From positions 1-64,000 of the forward strand of contig JAADIS010000121.1 of the NCBI GenBank assembly GCA_013151215.1: a DNA stretch of 64,000 nucleotides. The letters run 5' to 3'. The notes beneath the pieces were generated by a model, which saw nothing but the letters and a program-made list of their open reading frames with translations, made no database searches and was not told where the DNA came from. Below are positions 18,904 through 26,090 of this stretch, in pieces. Position numbers and translations under genes: made by a program. This DNA is from Chlorobiota bacterium. GTDB taxonomy: Bacteria > Bacteroidota > Bacteroidia > Bacteroidales > F082. Positions within the stretch are counted from its first letter, which is position 1, and every line of letters starts with the position of its first letter.

Positions 18904-18955
18904 AAAAAAAAGTTTTAAGGAATTATTAAAAAAATTAATTAACCTCAAAACTTTT
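18904..18955 (-). terminator. Leader hairpin with T-tract, likely riboswitch expression platform
   Basis: On the minus strand a 13-bp stem (18943-18955 with 18908-18920, one G-T pair, 22-base loop) runs into eight T that abut the start codon at 18903. It could terminate transcription or hide the ribosome-binding region. It lies between the B12 aptamer and the first gene of the operon, where an expression platform is expected. Confidence 0.65.
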
Positions 18956-19031
18956 CAGGAAGAAACATTATGGAATGTTAAAAAAACATCACCAAGCCAT
19001 TATCCCGAAAGCTTTGATAAAATACAGTATT

Positions 19032-19200
19032 GGCAGGTCTTCTGACTTACTCCGCTTTCGAGGCCTTCCCAATCCCGCAACATGCGGGAAAAGTGACCAA
19101 GGGTTCGAAAGCATAAAGAGCTTACAGCAGCGGGAACTGTACAGGATTTACACCTGTTTCCCTATTATACCACCTGCATGGTCGTGCAGGAAATGGTACC
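19032..19200 (-). promoter_or_regulatory. Cobalamin riboswitch (adenosylcobalamin aptamer)
   Basis: Read on the minus strand this stretch carries the conserved cobalamin aptamer elements in order. These are GGTACC, AATAGGGAA, GGTGTAAATCC, CAGTTCCCGCTGCTGTAAG with the invariant CCCGC..CTGT core, a variable hairpin (CCCGCATG/TGCGGG) and the B12 box AGTCAGAAGACCTGCC at the 3' end. It lies about 130 bases before the start of a four-gene operon with a BtuB-like receptor and should turn the operon off when B12 is plentiful. Confidence 0.95.
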
Positions 19201-19211
19201 AAAACTTGCAG

Positions 19212-19219
19212 CAAAAGTA
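19212..19219 (-). promoter_or_regulatory. -7 element of the riboswitch-led operon
   Basis: The minus strand reads TACTTTTG (TAnnTTTG) about 12 bases before the aptamer, placing the transcript start right at its 5' side. No convincing -33 element was found. Confidence 0.5.
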
Positions 19220-19342
19220 TAAAAATATTTATTCGGCTGATGTTTTATTTACGCAACCAATAAAAATTTCGGCTTGTCATAAGCTTGTTATGTTTTTTTT
19301 AATAAATTAGCGGCCCGATCAAAATCAATAAAAGAGATTAAA

Positions 19343-19558
19343 ATGAAATTGTCCAAAAAGTTTTTTATCCCGATAGTAGTTTTGCTTATTGCCTTTGCGA
19401 TGTCGTCCTGCTCAAAAGGCCTTTCGACCCATAACTATAATGCCCGTCGCAACCAATCCTCAGTTGACCCCGTGAGCACCAAAACAACACCTGTGCGCAA
19501 GAAATATATCATTAAGAACAAGAGGAGGAATATCCTAGGTCAGAAAAAACCCATCTAG
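19343..19558 (+). CDS. Small basic lipoprotein
   Basis: The 71-residue product has a signal sequence (MKLSKKFF, hydrophobic core) ending in the lipobox MSSC at residues 20-23. A short mature part follows, strongly basic at the C-terminus (KKYIIKNKRRNILGQKKPI). No known domain is recognisable. It is divergent from the riboswitch operon and is closed by the shared terminator at 19612-19647. Lipobox, start codon and terminator support a real gene; function is unknown. Confidence 0.6.
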   Translation: MKLSKKFFIPIVVLLIAFAMSSCSKGLSTHNYNARRNQSSVDPVSTKTTPVRKKYIIKNKRRNILGQKKPI

Positions 19559-19611
19559 CCTGGCTAAAAGCATCCTGGTCTTTTACTGGGAAGTAGGTTC
19601 TTCAAAACATA

Positions 19612-19647
19612 AAAAAGGCTGCTTAAAAATGTTTGAGCAGCCTTTTT
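19612..19647. terminator. Bidirectional rho-independent terminator
   Basis: A perfect 12-bp stem, aaaaaggctgct (19612-19623) with agcagccttttt (19636-19647), has A and T runs on both sides. It can stop transcription of the small lipoprotein gene on the plus strand and of the T9SS gene ending at 19663 on the minus strand. Confidence 0.85.
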
Positions 19648-19662
19648 GAAAATCCCATTTGC

Positions 19663-21729
19663 TTATTTCACGATAAGCTTGGTTGTGCTGATACCTTGAC
19701 CGGAAAATATTCTTATTAAATACACACCCGGATTCAAGGCTGATACATCAATTGCCTTGCCGGTAGGAATTGAAAGCGAGCTGACTAATTTGCCATCTTG
19801 GCTTATAACCTCCATTTTATTTATTGGAATGTTTAATTCGTTCTTCAAATAAATAATGTTTTCTGCAGGATTTGGATAAACACTTATAGAAGGATCGTTT
19901 GTTGAGATATCGCTTACATCCAATAAATCGGAATTTATCGCCATAAGGTTATACATTCCCCCAATCCATGAATTTGTATTCACGAATGATGCGCAAAATG
20001 CCGATTGACTTAATGTTTGATGTTCTGTCCAGTTGTAACCGCCGTCATTGGAATAATATATCTGGTTATGGTCAATCAGGTAGCCTCTATTATCATCAAT
20101 GAAATGGAAAATGGCATTATATGATAAGCCTAGCTCGAATACCTTTTCCCAATTGTTGCCGCCATCGCTGCTACGATATACATATCCGATTTCAGTTATA
20201 ATAAAGCCGATATTTTCGTTGATGAAATAAATTTTTGAAGGCACATAAGTGTGATTAGGGTCAACTTTCATGCTAGTCCAATTATTACCACCGTCGGTCG
20301 TTCTCAATAAAAAACCGCTATAATCGTCAACTAGCCAGCCGAAGGTATCGTCATAGAAATATGAAATGGAAAATTTATGATAGTCGTCGAATTCTATTTT
20401 GTCCCAATTATGACCACCATCGGTTGTCTTGTACAATGTGGAAGAGTCATCGCATAAATATGCAGTGTTTTGACTAGGAACTGAAAAATCGTTGAAATAC
20501 GCTCCTTCAGCGGGAGGAAGGTTTAGAGTTTCCCAGTTTTCGCCCTCATCTATGCTTTTTAACAGTTCGTTTTGGAAACTTATAAGGAAAAGCGTCTGCC
20601 CTGCCAAACGTAACTCATAATACCGTTGTTCAGGTATCAGTAAATTGTCTTCCCAAGTATAACCTCCGTCATTGCTTATTAGGGGTTTTGTTGCCATGCT
20701 ATAACCACCTAAAGCAAATCCTTTGCTTTCGTTTAGAAACTCTATTTGTTTGAAATTCAGGGGGTCGACATATAGTAGCCTTTGCCATTCGTTGCTTTCT
20801 TCCGGGATATTATATATGCTGCTTTTATCTCCGCAAGCATACAACTGGCTTCCGCTAAGGGAAATGTCCCTTAAACCCCCGCTATATGGAACCGCTTTAT
20901 AAGCGCTCCAGCTTATACCGTTATCGGTAGTTTTATACAGGGTGAAGCGGTCCATTAAATAGCCTGTTTGGTTTTCCCCGAATTCAATATCGATAAAGTA
21001 GTTCTGATCAAAACTTTTGTCTGTCCATGTTTGACCAAAGTCAGTCGATTTAAACAATTGGCCTCCTTTTCCACAAACAAATACCTCGTCTTGATCGTTA
21101 ATGGCAAGGGATAGAAAAGCAGAAGTAGAGGCCGGGCCTGTCTCTGTCCAGTTAAGTCCGCCATCGCTGGTGGTCATTATAATTCCACCGTAATTTTGCT
21201 TGACACCGCATAATATACCGTGATCTTCATCAAAGAATTTTACGGAATTGTAAACAGTTTCACCACCGATAGAATTTGATATTTTCTGCCAAGTCTGGCC
21301 GCCATCGGTTGTTTTCAGTATTATCTTATACCAGCCTACGATCCAGCCGTTATCCTGGTCAAGGAAGAATACGTCATTAAAGTCCCCTAAAGTTGATGGA
21401 TGGCTTTGGGATTCCCAGTTTTGACCGGCGTCGGTAGTATGAAGAATATCATTCCATCCAACAACCCATCCTTCGGTATCGTTTATGAAATATACCGAAT
21501 GAAATGATTTGTCAGTGTTATGGTATTGCAGACTCCAGCCAAGTCCTTCATCTGCAGTATGTTGTATAATACCGTTCTGGCCAACGGCCCAACCGCTACC
21601 CGTATCGTTGAAAACACAATGGTTTAGAGCACCATAAGGTTGCTGGGTTTGAACTTCTTGCCAGTATCCTTGGGAGTAACTGAGCATGATAATGCTTAGG
21701 AAGATAATTGTTGATGATACTTTTTTCAT
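19663..21729 (-). CDS. Secreted T9SS type A protein with Asp-box (YCF48-like) repeats
   Basis: The 688-residue product has a signal peptide ending MLSYSQG. About ten Asp-box blades follow (TTDGGQTW, TSDGGLNW, STDFGQTW, TTDNGISW, SNDGGYTW, SIDEGENW, TTDGGHNW, TTDGGNNW, SSDGGNNW, SNDGGYNW), as in YCF48/HCF136-like and sialidase-fold propellers. A T9SS type A sorting domain closes it (VYPNPAENIIYLKN, LNPGVYLIRIFSG, TTKLIVK). No sialidase catalytic set is apparent, so it is likely a binding or scaffold protein at the cell surface. A tiny secreted ORF lies 37 bases upstream. The gene ends at a bidirectional terminator. Confidence 0.85.
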   Translation of the reverse strand: MKKVSSTIIFLSIIMLSYSQGYWQEVQTQQPYGALNHCVFNDTGSGWAVGQNGIIQHTADEGLGWSLQYHNTDKSFHSVYFINDTEGWVVGWNDILHTTDAGQNWESQSHPSTLGDFNDVFFLDQDNGWIVGWYKIILKTTDGGQTWQKISNSIGGETVYNSVKFFDEDHGILCGVKQNYGGIIMTTSDGGLNWTETGPASTSAFLSLAINDQDEVFVCGKGGQLFKSTDFGQTWTDKSFDQNYFIDIEFGENQTGYLMDRFTLYKTTDNGISWSAYKAVPYSGGLRDISLSGSQLYACGDKSSIYNIPEESNEWQRLLYVDPLNFKQIEFLNESKGFALGGYSMATKPLISNDGGYTWEDNLLIPEQRYYELRLAGQTLFLISFQNELLKSIDEGENWETLNLPPAEGAYFNDFSVPSQNTAYLCDDSSTLYKTTDGGHNWDKIEFDDYHKFSISYFYDDTFGWLVDDYSGFLLRTTDGGNNWTSMKVDPNHTYVPSKIYFINENIGFIITEIGYVYRSSDGGNNWEKVFELGLSYNAIFHFIDDNRGYLIDHNQIYYSNDGGYNWTEHQTLSQSAFCASFVNTNSWIGGMYNLMAINSDLLDVSDISTNDPSISVYPNPAENIIYLKNELNIPINKMEVISQDGKLVSSLSIPTGKAIDVSALNPGVYLIRIFSGQGISTTKLIVK

Positions 21730-21766
21730 ATTGTTTATTTATTTGATTGAAATTAATTGTTCGTGT

Positions 21767-21874
21767 CTAAATTGAAATTTTCAGTATCGTGTCCTGGGAA
21801 TTGACAAGGCCAATTGTGCCAATCAATAAAAACAGGGTTAATAAAGCCCCTAGATTTAAAGATTTCATTCTCAT
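21767..21874 (-). CDS. Very short ORF that is almost only a signal peptide
   Basis: The 35-residue frame reads MRMKSLNLGALL, a hydrophobic core, then VNSQ and only nine more residues (DTILKISI end). It is a near-perfect Bacteroidota signal peptide with almost no mature part, just before a T9SS gene on the same strand. It could be a leader peptide, a secreted micropeptide, or the stub of a gene lost by deletion or a stop mutation. Nothing downstream in other frames continues it convincingly. Existence as a translated gene is uncertain. Confidence 0.35.
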   Translation of the reverse strand: MRMKSLNLGALLTLFLLIGTIGLVNSQDTILKISI

Positions 21875-22004
21875 TTTAGCTGTTCTAATAATAGTTTTAG
21901 CTAAAATACAAAATATATTAAACTAATTTGCCTGATGTCAAGTAAATAATGTCTTAAAGCTCAAATGCCGCAATAATTCGATTCAGGTAATTTGTATTAG
22001 TAAA

Positions 22005-22038
22005 AAAAAAGCCCCGTCGGTACCGACGGGGCTTTTTT
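22005..22038. terminator. Bidirectional terminator after pruA
   Basis: A perfect 34-base palindrome has a core gccccgtcggtaccgacggggc flanked by A and T runs. It lies 14 bases past the pruA stop on the minus strand, so it terminates pruA. Confidence 0.85.
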
Positions 22039-22051
22039 GGGAATATTGTTT

Positions 22052-23683
22052 TTATTCTTCGATCATAAACGGATAACGGTAATCCTTCGGTGGGTCGAAA
22101 GTTTCCTTAATAGTTCGCGGGGACGTCCAGCGTATCATGTTCAGGTAAGAACCAGCTTTATCGTTGGTTCCCGATGCCCTGGCACCGCCAAATGGTTGCT
22201 GTCCCACTACGGCTCCCGTGGGCTTATCGTTGATATAGAAGTTGCCTGCGGCCTGCGATAAATAGTCAACGGCATAATCTGTGGCATACCTGTCGTTTGA
22301 GAAAATGGCGCCGGTTAAAGCATAAATTGATGTCGTGTCAACCACCTCAAGGGTTTCTTCCCATTTTTCTGCTTCATAAACATAGATTGTAAGGACAGGC
22401 CCGAAGAGTTCCTCTTCCATTGTAACATAATGAGGGTCAGTTGTTACAATGACGGTAGGCTCGATAAAGTAGCCCACGCTGTCGTCGTGGCCGCCACCCG
22501 CTATGATCTCGGTTTCCTTATCGTTTAAGGCATTGTCGATATACATGGAAAGCTTGTCGAAACTAGCCTTGTCGATAACGGCGCCCATGAAATTAGTGAA
22601 GTCCTCAACGTCGCCCATTTTAACTGTTTTGAGATCTGCTATGAGTTTCTCCTTAACGGCAGGCCATATATTGTCGGGGATGTAGGCCCTTGATGCCGCT
22701 GAGCATTTCTGACCCTGGAATTCAAAGGCACCTCTTAATAATGCTGTTGCAACTTGCTCGGCATTTGATGATTTATGTGCAAAAACAAAGTCCTTTCCTC
22801 CTGTTTCACCAACTATTCTGGGATAAGTCTTGTATTTAGCGATATTTGTTCCGATGGTTTTCCAGATTTGCTGGAAAACGGCGGTAGATCCCGTAAAATG
22901 GAATCCGGCGAAATCAGGATGTTCCATAACAACCTTTCCCGCAACCGGGCCCGAGACAAAGACCAGGTTGATTACCCCTGCCGGAACGCCTGCTTCCTCA
23001 AAAAGATCCATGAGGACTTTGGCTGAATAAACCTGGGTATTGGAGCATTTCCAGACAACAACATTTCCCATCATTGCAGGGGCGGTTTGTAGGTTGCCTG
23101 CTATCGAAGTGAAGTTGAAGGGGGTCAGAGCATAAACAAAACCTTCCAGAGGGCGGTATTCCAGGCGGTTCCACATTCCTTTATCGGAACTGGGCTGCTG
23201 CGAATATATCTCTGTCATATACTGAACATTGAACCTGAAGAAGTCGGCAAGCTCACAGGCGGCGTCAATTTCTGCCTGATGGGCTGTTTTCGACTGGCAG
23301 AGCATGGTAGCGGCATTTATTCTAGCCCTATAAGGGCCTGCGAGCAAATCGGCAGCGCGCAAAAAGATGGCGGCACGATGCTCCCATGGCATCCTGGCCC
23401 ACGATTCTGCAGCTTTAAGTGCAGCGTCGATGGCCATGGCGACATGCTCCGCCCCACCTCTGTAGAAATGACCTAATGTATGTTTCAAGTCGTGTGGGGG
23501 ATGAATTTCAATTTTTTGGTCTGTGGTAATGCGTTTGCCGCCTATTATCATAGGGATTTCTATTTCCTGCGACTTCAATTCGGACAACATTGCCTTTAGT
23601 TCAGCCTTTTCAGGCGATCCCGGTGCATAAGACTTCACCGGTTCGTTATATGCTTTTGGCACACTTTCAAGATTCTTGTACAT
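22052..23683 (-). CDS. pruA: L-glutamate gamma-semialdehyde dehydrogenase (P5C dehydrogenase)
   Basis: The 543-residue product is the NAD-dependent aldehyde dehydrogenase that oxidises glutamate 5-semialdehyde to glutamate in proline breakdown. Family marks are YALTPFNFTSIAGN, the NAD-binding FTGSTAVFQQIW segment, the ETGGKDFVF motif with the catalytic glutamate, and GQKCSAASRAYIP with the catalytic cysteine near residue 320. Length matches the stand-alone bacterial/eukaryotic P5CDH type without a fused proline dehydrogenase, and no putA/prodh gene is in the window. It is a single-gene unit between a -7 element and a palindromic terminator. Confidence 0.95.
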   Translation of the reverse strand: MYKNLESVPKAYNEPVKSYAPGSPEKAELKAMLSELKSQEIEIPMIIGGKRITTDQKIEIHPPHDLKHTLGHFYRGGAEHVAMAIDAALKAAESWARMPWEHRAAIFLRAADLLAGPYRARINAATMLCQSKTAHQAEIDAACELADFFRFNVQYMTEIYSQQPSSDKGMWNRLEYRPLEGFVYALTPFNFTSIAGNLQTAPAMMGNVVVWKCSNTQVYSAKVLMDLFEEAGVPAGVINLVFVSGPVAGKVVMEHPDFAGFHFTGSTAVFQQIWKTIGTNIAKYKTYPRIVGETGGKDFVFAHKSSNAEQVATALLRGAFEFQGQKCSAASRAYIPDNIWPAVKEKLIADLKTVKMGDVEDFTNFMGAVIDKASFDKLSMYIDNALNDKETEIIAGGGHDDSVGYFIEPTVIVTTDPHYVTMEEELFGPVLTIYVYEAEKWEETLEVVDTTSIYALTGAIFSNDRYATDYAVDYLSQAAGNFYINDKPTGAVVGQQPFGGARASGTNDKAGSYLNMIRWTSPRTIKETFDPPKDYRYPFMIEE

Positions 23684-23721
23684 AATTCAATAATTTAAGA
23701 TTCGTTCATAAAATCAGGAGG

Positions 23722-23729
23722 CAAAAATA
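23722..23729 (-). promoter_or_regulatory. -7 element of pruA
   Basis: The minus strand reads TATTTTTG (TAnnTTTG) about 39 bases before the pruA ATG. Confidence 0.45.
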
Positions 23730-23855
23730 GTAAATAATTAGTGCCTGTTTAATTTTTAACAGATATTAAATGCTTCATCTTATTTTATAAAAAAAAGAGA
23801 CAAGTAGTATGGGATCCCGTTCAAATATGTATATTTGGAAAAAATTGGTTGATTT

Positions 23856-24602
23856 ATGGAAAAGAGAAGTAGTTCGAGGATTTCAATGATAAAATCGATA
23901 AATTCGCCTCTGGCTTTTTTTGTGATGAATACATTAATTGCCGAATCTGTGCTGGGAATAATTCTTGCAAAAAGCAATGATTATAACTTACTGATAATTA
24001 TCGGGATGCTAAGTTTATTGTTCTTTTCAATAATTGGGGTTACATGGTTGTTTATTAAAGACCCTAAACTACTTTCGCCCGGACAAGGTATAAATATCAA
24101 TGACTTGCCTGTTAAAGCCCAGGTGATAAACGCTCCTAACGAAAAAGGCAGGTATAAAAAGATATTTGATGGCTTCGATGGGGATTTTTTTGCATTCAAC
24201 CCATATTTTCAAGTTGAGGGCATTGCGGACAAATTATACGAAGAGGCAATCAGCTTGCATGTGAAAAGATATAAAAACAACAAAACAAAGAGTAAATATT
24301 TGTTCTTCGACAAAAAAGCATTTGAATCGGGCAGGAATTTTTTTAACGATATTGATTCCAAAAACCCAAACCTGAAGCTTAAAACTAAAGTTAAGTCTGT
24401 TTTTGCACAAATAGATGGATATAAACCGGACTATACTTTTTTTATAGGATATAAAAAAGGCAAATCTTGTATAATTCTATATCCAAAGGCATTGCTGAAC
24501 AATGGACTACCATCGGCGGTTATTTATATTGAAGGAGCGGAGGACATTGAACGGATACTAATTAATTTTTTTATGACACAATGGCAAAAAGCAATAAATT
24601 AA
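23856..24602 (+). CDS. Uncharacterised membrane-anchored protein
   Basis: I do not recognise this 248-residue protein. It has two close hydrophobic helices near the N-terminus (about residues 15-38 and 44-68). A soluble domain of about 180 residues follows, rich in Lys, Phe and Tyr (YKKIFDGFDGDFFAFNPYF, KSKYLFFDKKAF, YKPDYTFFIGYKKGKS, AVIYIEGAEDIERILINFF). No catalytic motif stands out. The soluble part probably faces the cytoplasm. It is followed closely by, or overlaps, the thioesterase gene, which suggests co-transcription. Confidence 0.65.
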   Translation: MEKRSSSRISMIKSINSPLAFFVMNTLIAESVLGIILAKSNDYNLLIIIGMLSLLFFSIIGVTWLFIKDPKLLSPGQGININDLPVKAQVINAPNEKGRYKKIFDGFDGDFFAFNPYFQVEGIADKLYEEAISLHVKRYKNNKTKSKYLFFDKKAFESGRNFFNDIDSKNPNLKLKTKVKSVFAQIDGYKPDYTFFIGYKKGKSCIILYPKALLNNGLPSAVIYIEGAEDIERILINFFMTQWQKAIN

Positions 24603-24604
24603 AT

Positions 24605-24967
24605 ATGAAACTAATATCTACAAATATTTGCAAGACCAGCGATATAGGAGTTAACGAGAATCTTTTCGGTGGCAGGATGCTGTCGTGGCTCGACGAGGCA
24701 GGAGGAATAATGGCGTCCGATGTATGTCGTTCATCTAACGTGATAACGCTTAAAATGGATGAGGTTTTGTTTTTGCGGCCTGTTAAAGTCAAAGAGCAAA
24801 TACGCATTTACGGCAAAGTTGACAAAATTGGAAATACTTCTGTGTCACTCTATCTGGAAGCACGCAGGAATTGCGTGGAAGAGGAATCGGAAGACCTTGT
24901 ATGTTCCACTAAAATGATTTTCGTGCATATCGACAGGAGCGGGAAGCCTAAGAGGATAGTGAATTAA
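24605..24967 (+). CDS. Acyl-CoA thioesterase, hotdog fold (YciA-like)
   Basis: From the ATG at 24605 the product is 120 residues; an in-frame ATG at 24581 would add eight residues and overlap the upstream gene by 22 bases. The hotdog motif reads NENLFGGRMLSWLDEAGGIMA, where the Asp is the usual catalytic residue. It is followed by the MDEVLFLRPVKVKEQIRIYGKV strands and ARRNCVEEESEDLVCSTKMIFVHID. Such enzymes hydrolyse acyl-CoA esters in the cytoplasm, often as hexamers. Chain-length preference cannot be told. Its stop overlaps the stop of the convergent MORN gene. Confidence 0.88.
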   Translation: MKLISTNICKTSDIGVNENLFGGRMLSWLDEAGGIMASDVCRSSNVITLKMDEVLFLRPVKVKEQIRIYGKVDKIGNTSVSLYLEARRNCVEEESEDLVCSTKMIFVHIDRSGKPKRIVN

Positions 24968-25689
24968 TAATCCACCTCTTCGGCAATCCCGCCATTTTCG
25001 TCATAGGTCGTCCACTTGCCTGTTTTGTTTCCGTTTTTGTAATTGCCTGAAATTTTTACTTTCCCGTTTGGGTAGAATTCCTTATACGGCCCCTGGGCGA
25101 TGTTGTTTTTATAGCTTTTAAAGCTTTTATAGTTGCCGTTTGTGTAAAAAACCTCCTGACGTCCCTCGAATTCGCCATTGTGATAATTGTAAACCGCAAT
25201 GGCATTGGCGTCCTGGCCGTACCAAATCGACTGGCCGTCCTTAGCGCCGTTTTTATAAACCGACTCTTCCTGTATCCGTCCGTTTTCGTAATAAACCTTC
25301 CTGTCGCCGTTCAATATCCCCATTTTATAAGTCTCGGCAAGCTGCAACCTTCCCCCCGGATTAAAAGTCATCTTCCTCCCGTTTATTTTTCCGGCCTTGT
25401 ACATTATTTGCTCTGAGATATAACCGCGCTTGCTTATCTTGATGTATAAACCGTCCTTTTTACCTTGATCATATTGCTCGATTATGTGGATTTGCCCGTT
25501 TTCAAAATAAACGTGCCAATCGCCATCTCGTTTGAAATTTTTGAAGGTCCCCTCAATTTGCATACTGCCATATCTCGTTTGATAAAAACCGTCCTCAATT
25601 GTGTCGGGAAGTATCTTTGATAAATCCTGTGCGCCTAGATAAGTGCAAGATAAGGCTAATGCCGTGATAAACAGAAATATATGCTTCAT
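24964..25689 (-). CDS. Secreted MORN/YwqK-like repeat protein
   Basis: The 241-residue product has a signal peptide ending CTYLGAQ. It is then built almost wholly of about nine MORN-type repeats of roughly 22 residues (GDWHVYFENGQIHIIEQY, GLYIKISKRGYISEQIMY, GDRKVYYENGRIQEESVY, GPYKEFYPNGKVKISGNY, GKWTTYDENGG). Databases often call such proteins YwqK-family antitoxins; no toxin partner is present and the signal peptide argues against that role. A periplasmic or surface beta-repeat protein is the safer description. Confidence 0.85.
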   Translation of the reverse strand: MKHIFLFITALALSCTYLGAQDLSKILPDTIEDGFYQTRYGSMQIEGTFKNFKRDGDWHVYFENGQIHIIEQYDQGKKDGLYIKISKRGYISEQIMYKAGKINGRKMTFNPGGRLQLAETYKMGILNGDRKVYYENGRIQEESVYKNGAKDGQSIWYGQDANAIAVYNYHNGEFEGRQEVFYTNGNYKSFKSYKNNIAQGPYKEFYPNGKVKISGNYKNGNKTGKWTTYDENGGIAEEVDY

Positions 25690-25702
25690 GGTATTTTTAG
25701 CG

Positions 25703-25710
25703 CAAATTTA
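25703..25710 (-). promoter_or_regulatory. -7 element of the MORN-repeat gene
   Basis: The minus strand reads TAAATTTG (TAnnTTTG), 13 bases before the ATG at 25689, predicting a very short leader. Confidence 0.45.
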
Positions 25711-25788
25711 ATTTATTTTGGGATAAAATTGAGGGGGCGGCATATTAATTTATTCTGCCGCGTATTGAAATGCTCTTGCCGAATGCGT

Positions 25789-25832
25789 AATAAAAGAAAA
25801 CAGGTCGGGGAGAGGATCTCACAACCGACCTG
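25789..25832 (-). terminator. Terminator-like hairpin in gene-free region
   Basis: On the minus strand caggtcgg (25825-25832) pairs perfectly with ccgacctg (25801-25808) and is followed by TTTTCTTTT. It is about 260 bases past rimO, too far to be an ordinary rimO terminator, so it may end an unannotated small transcript or a long 3' UTR. Confidence 0.45.
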
Positions 25833-26090
25833 AATCAACCAAAACCAAATTTTTCAATTACAATTCCCATATGGGATTGAACATTGTTTTACAATTGCCA
25901 TGCCAATAAATATAAATGCCTGTATTATAGTTATAAAACTATTGGATTGATTTTTTATTAAGTATTGAGCTACCTGTTTGTTTCGGAATTGTATGTTTAT
26001 TTGTGTAATTTATCCGAAAATGAAGAATGTTTTTCCGGTTTTATTATCTAGTTCCCCTAAATTGATTATTGTGATGTTTCCCGGCAGATT
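25833..26090. other. Gene-free spacer 3' of rimO
   Basis: No ORF of credible length is present. A perfect 12-base palindrome tcccatatggga lies at 25866-25877. On the minus strand the segment ends at a terminator-like hairpin, so a small RNA or long 3' UTR is possible but not shown. Confidence 0.3.

Noticed and set aside
24964-25689. Toxin-antitoxin module (YwqK family name)
   Set aside because: The protein has a signal peptide and no toxin partner; the MORN-type repeats explain the name likeness.
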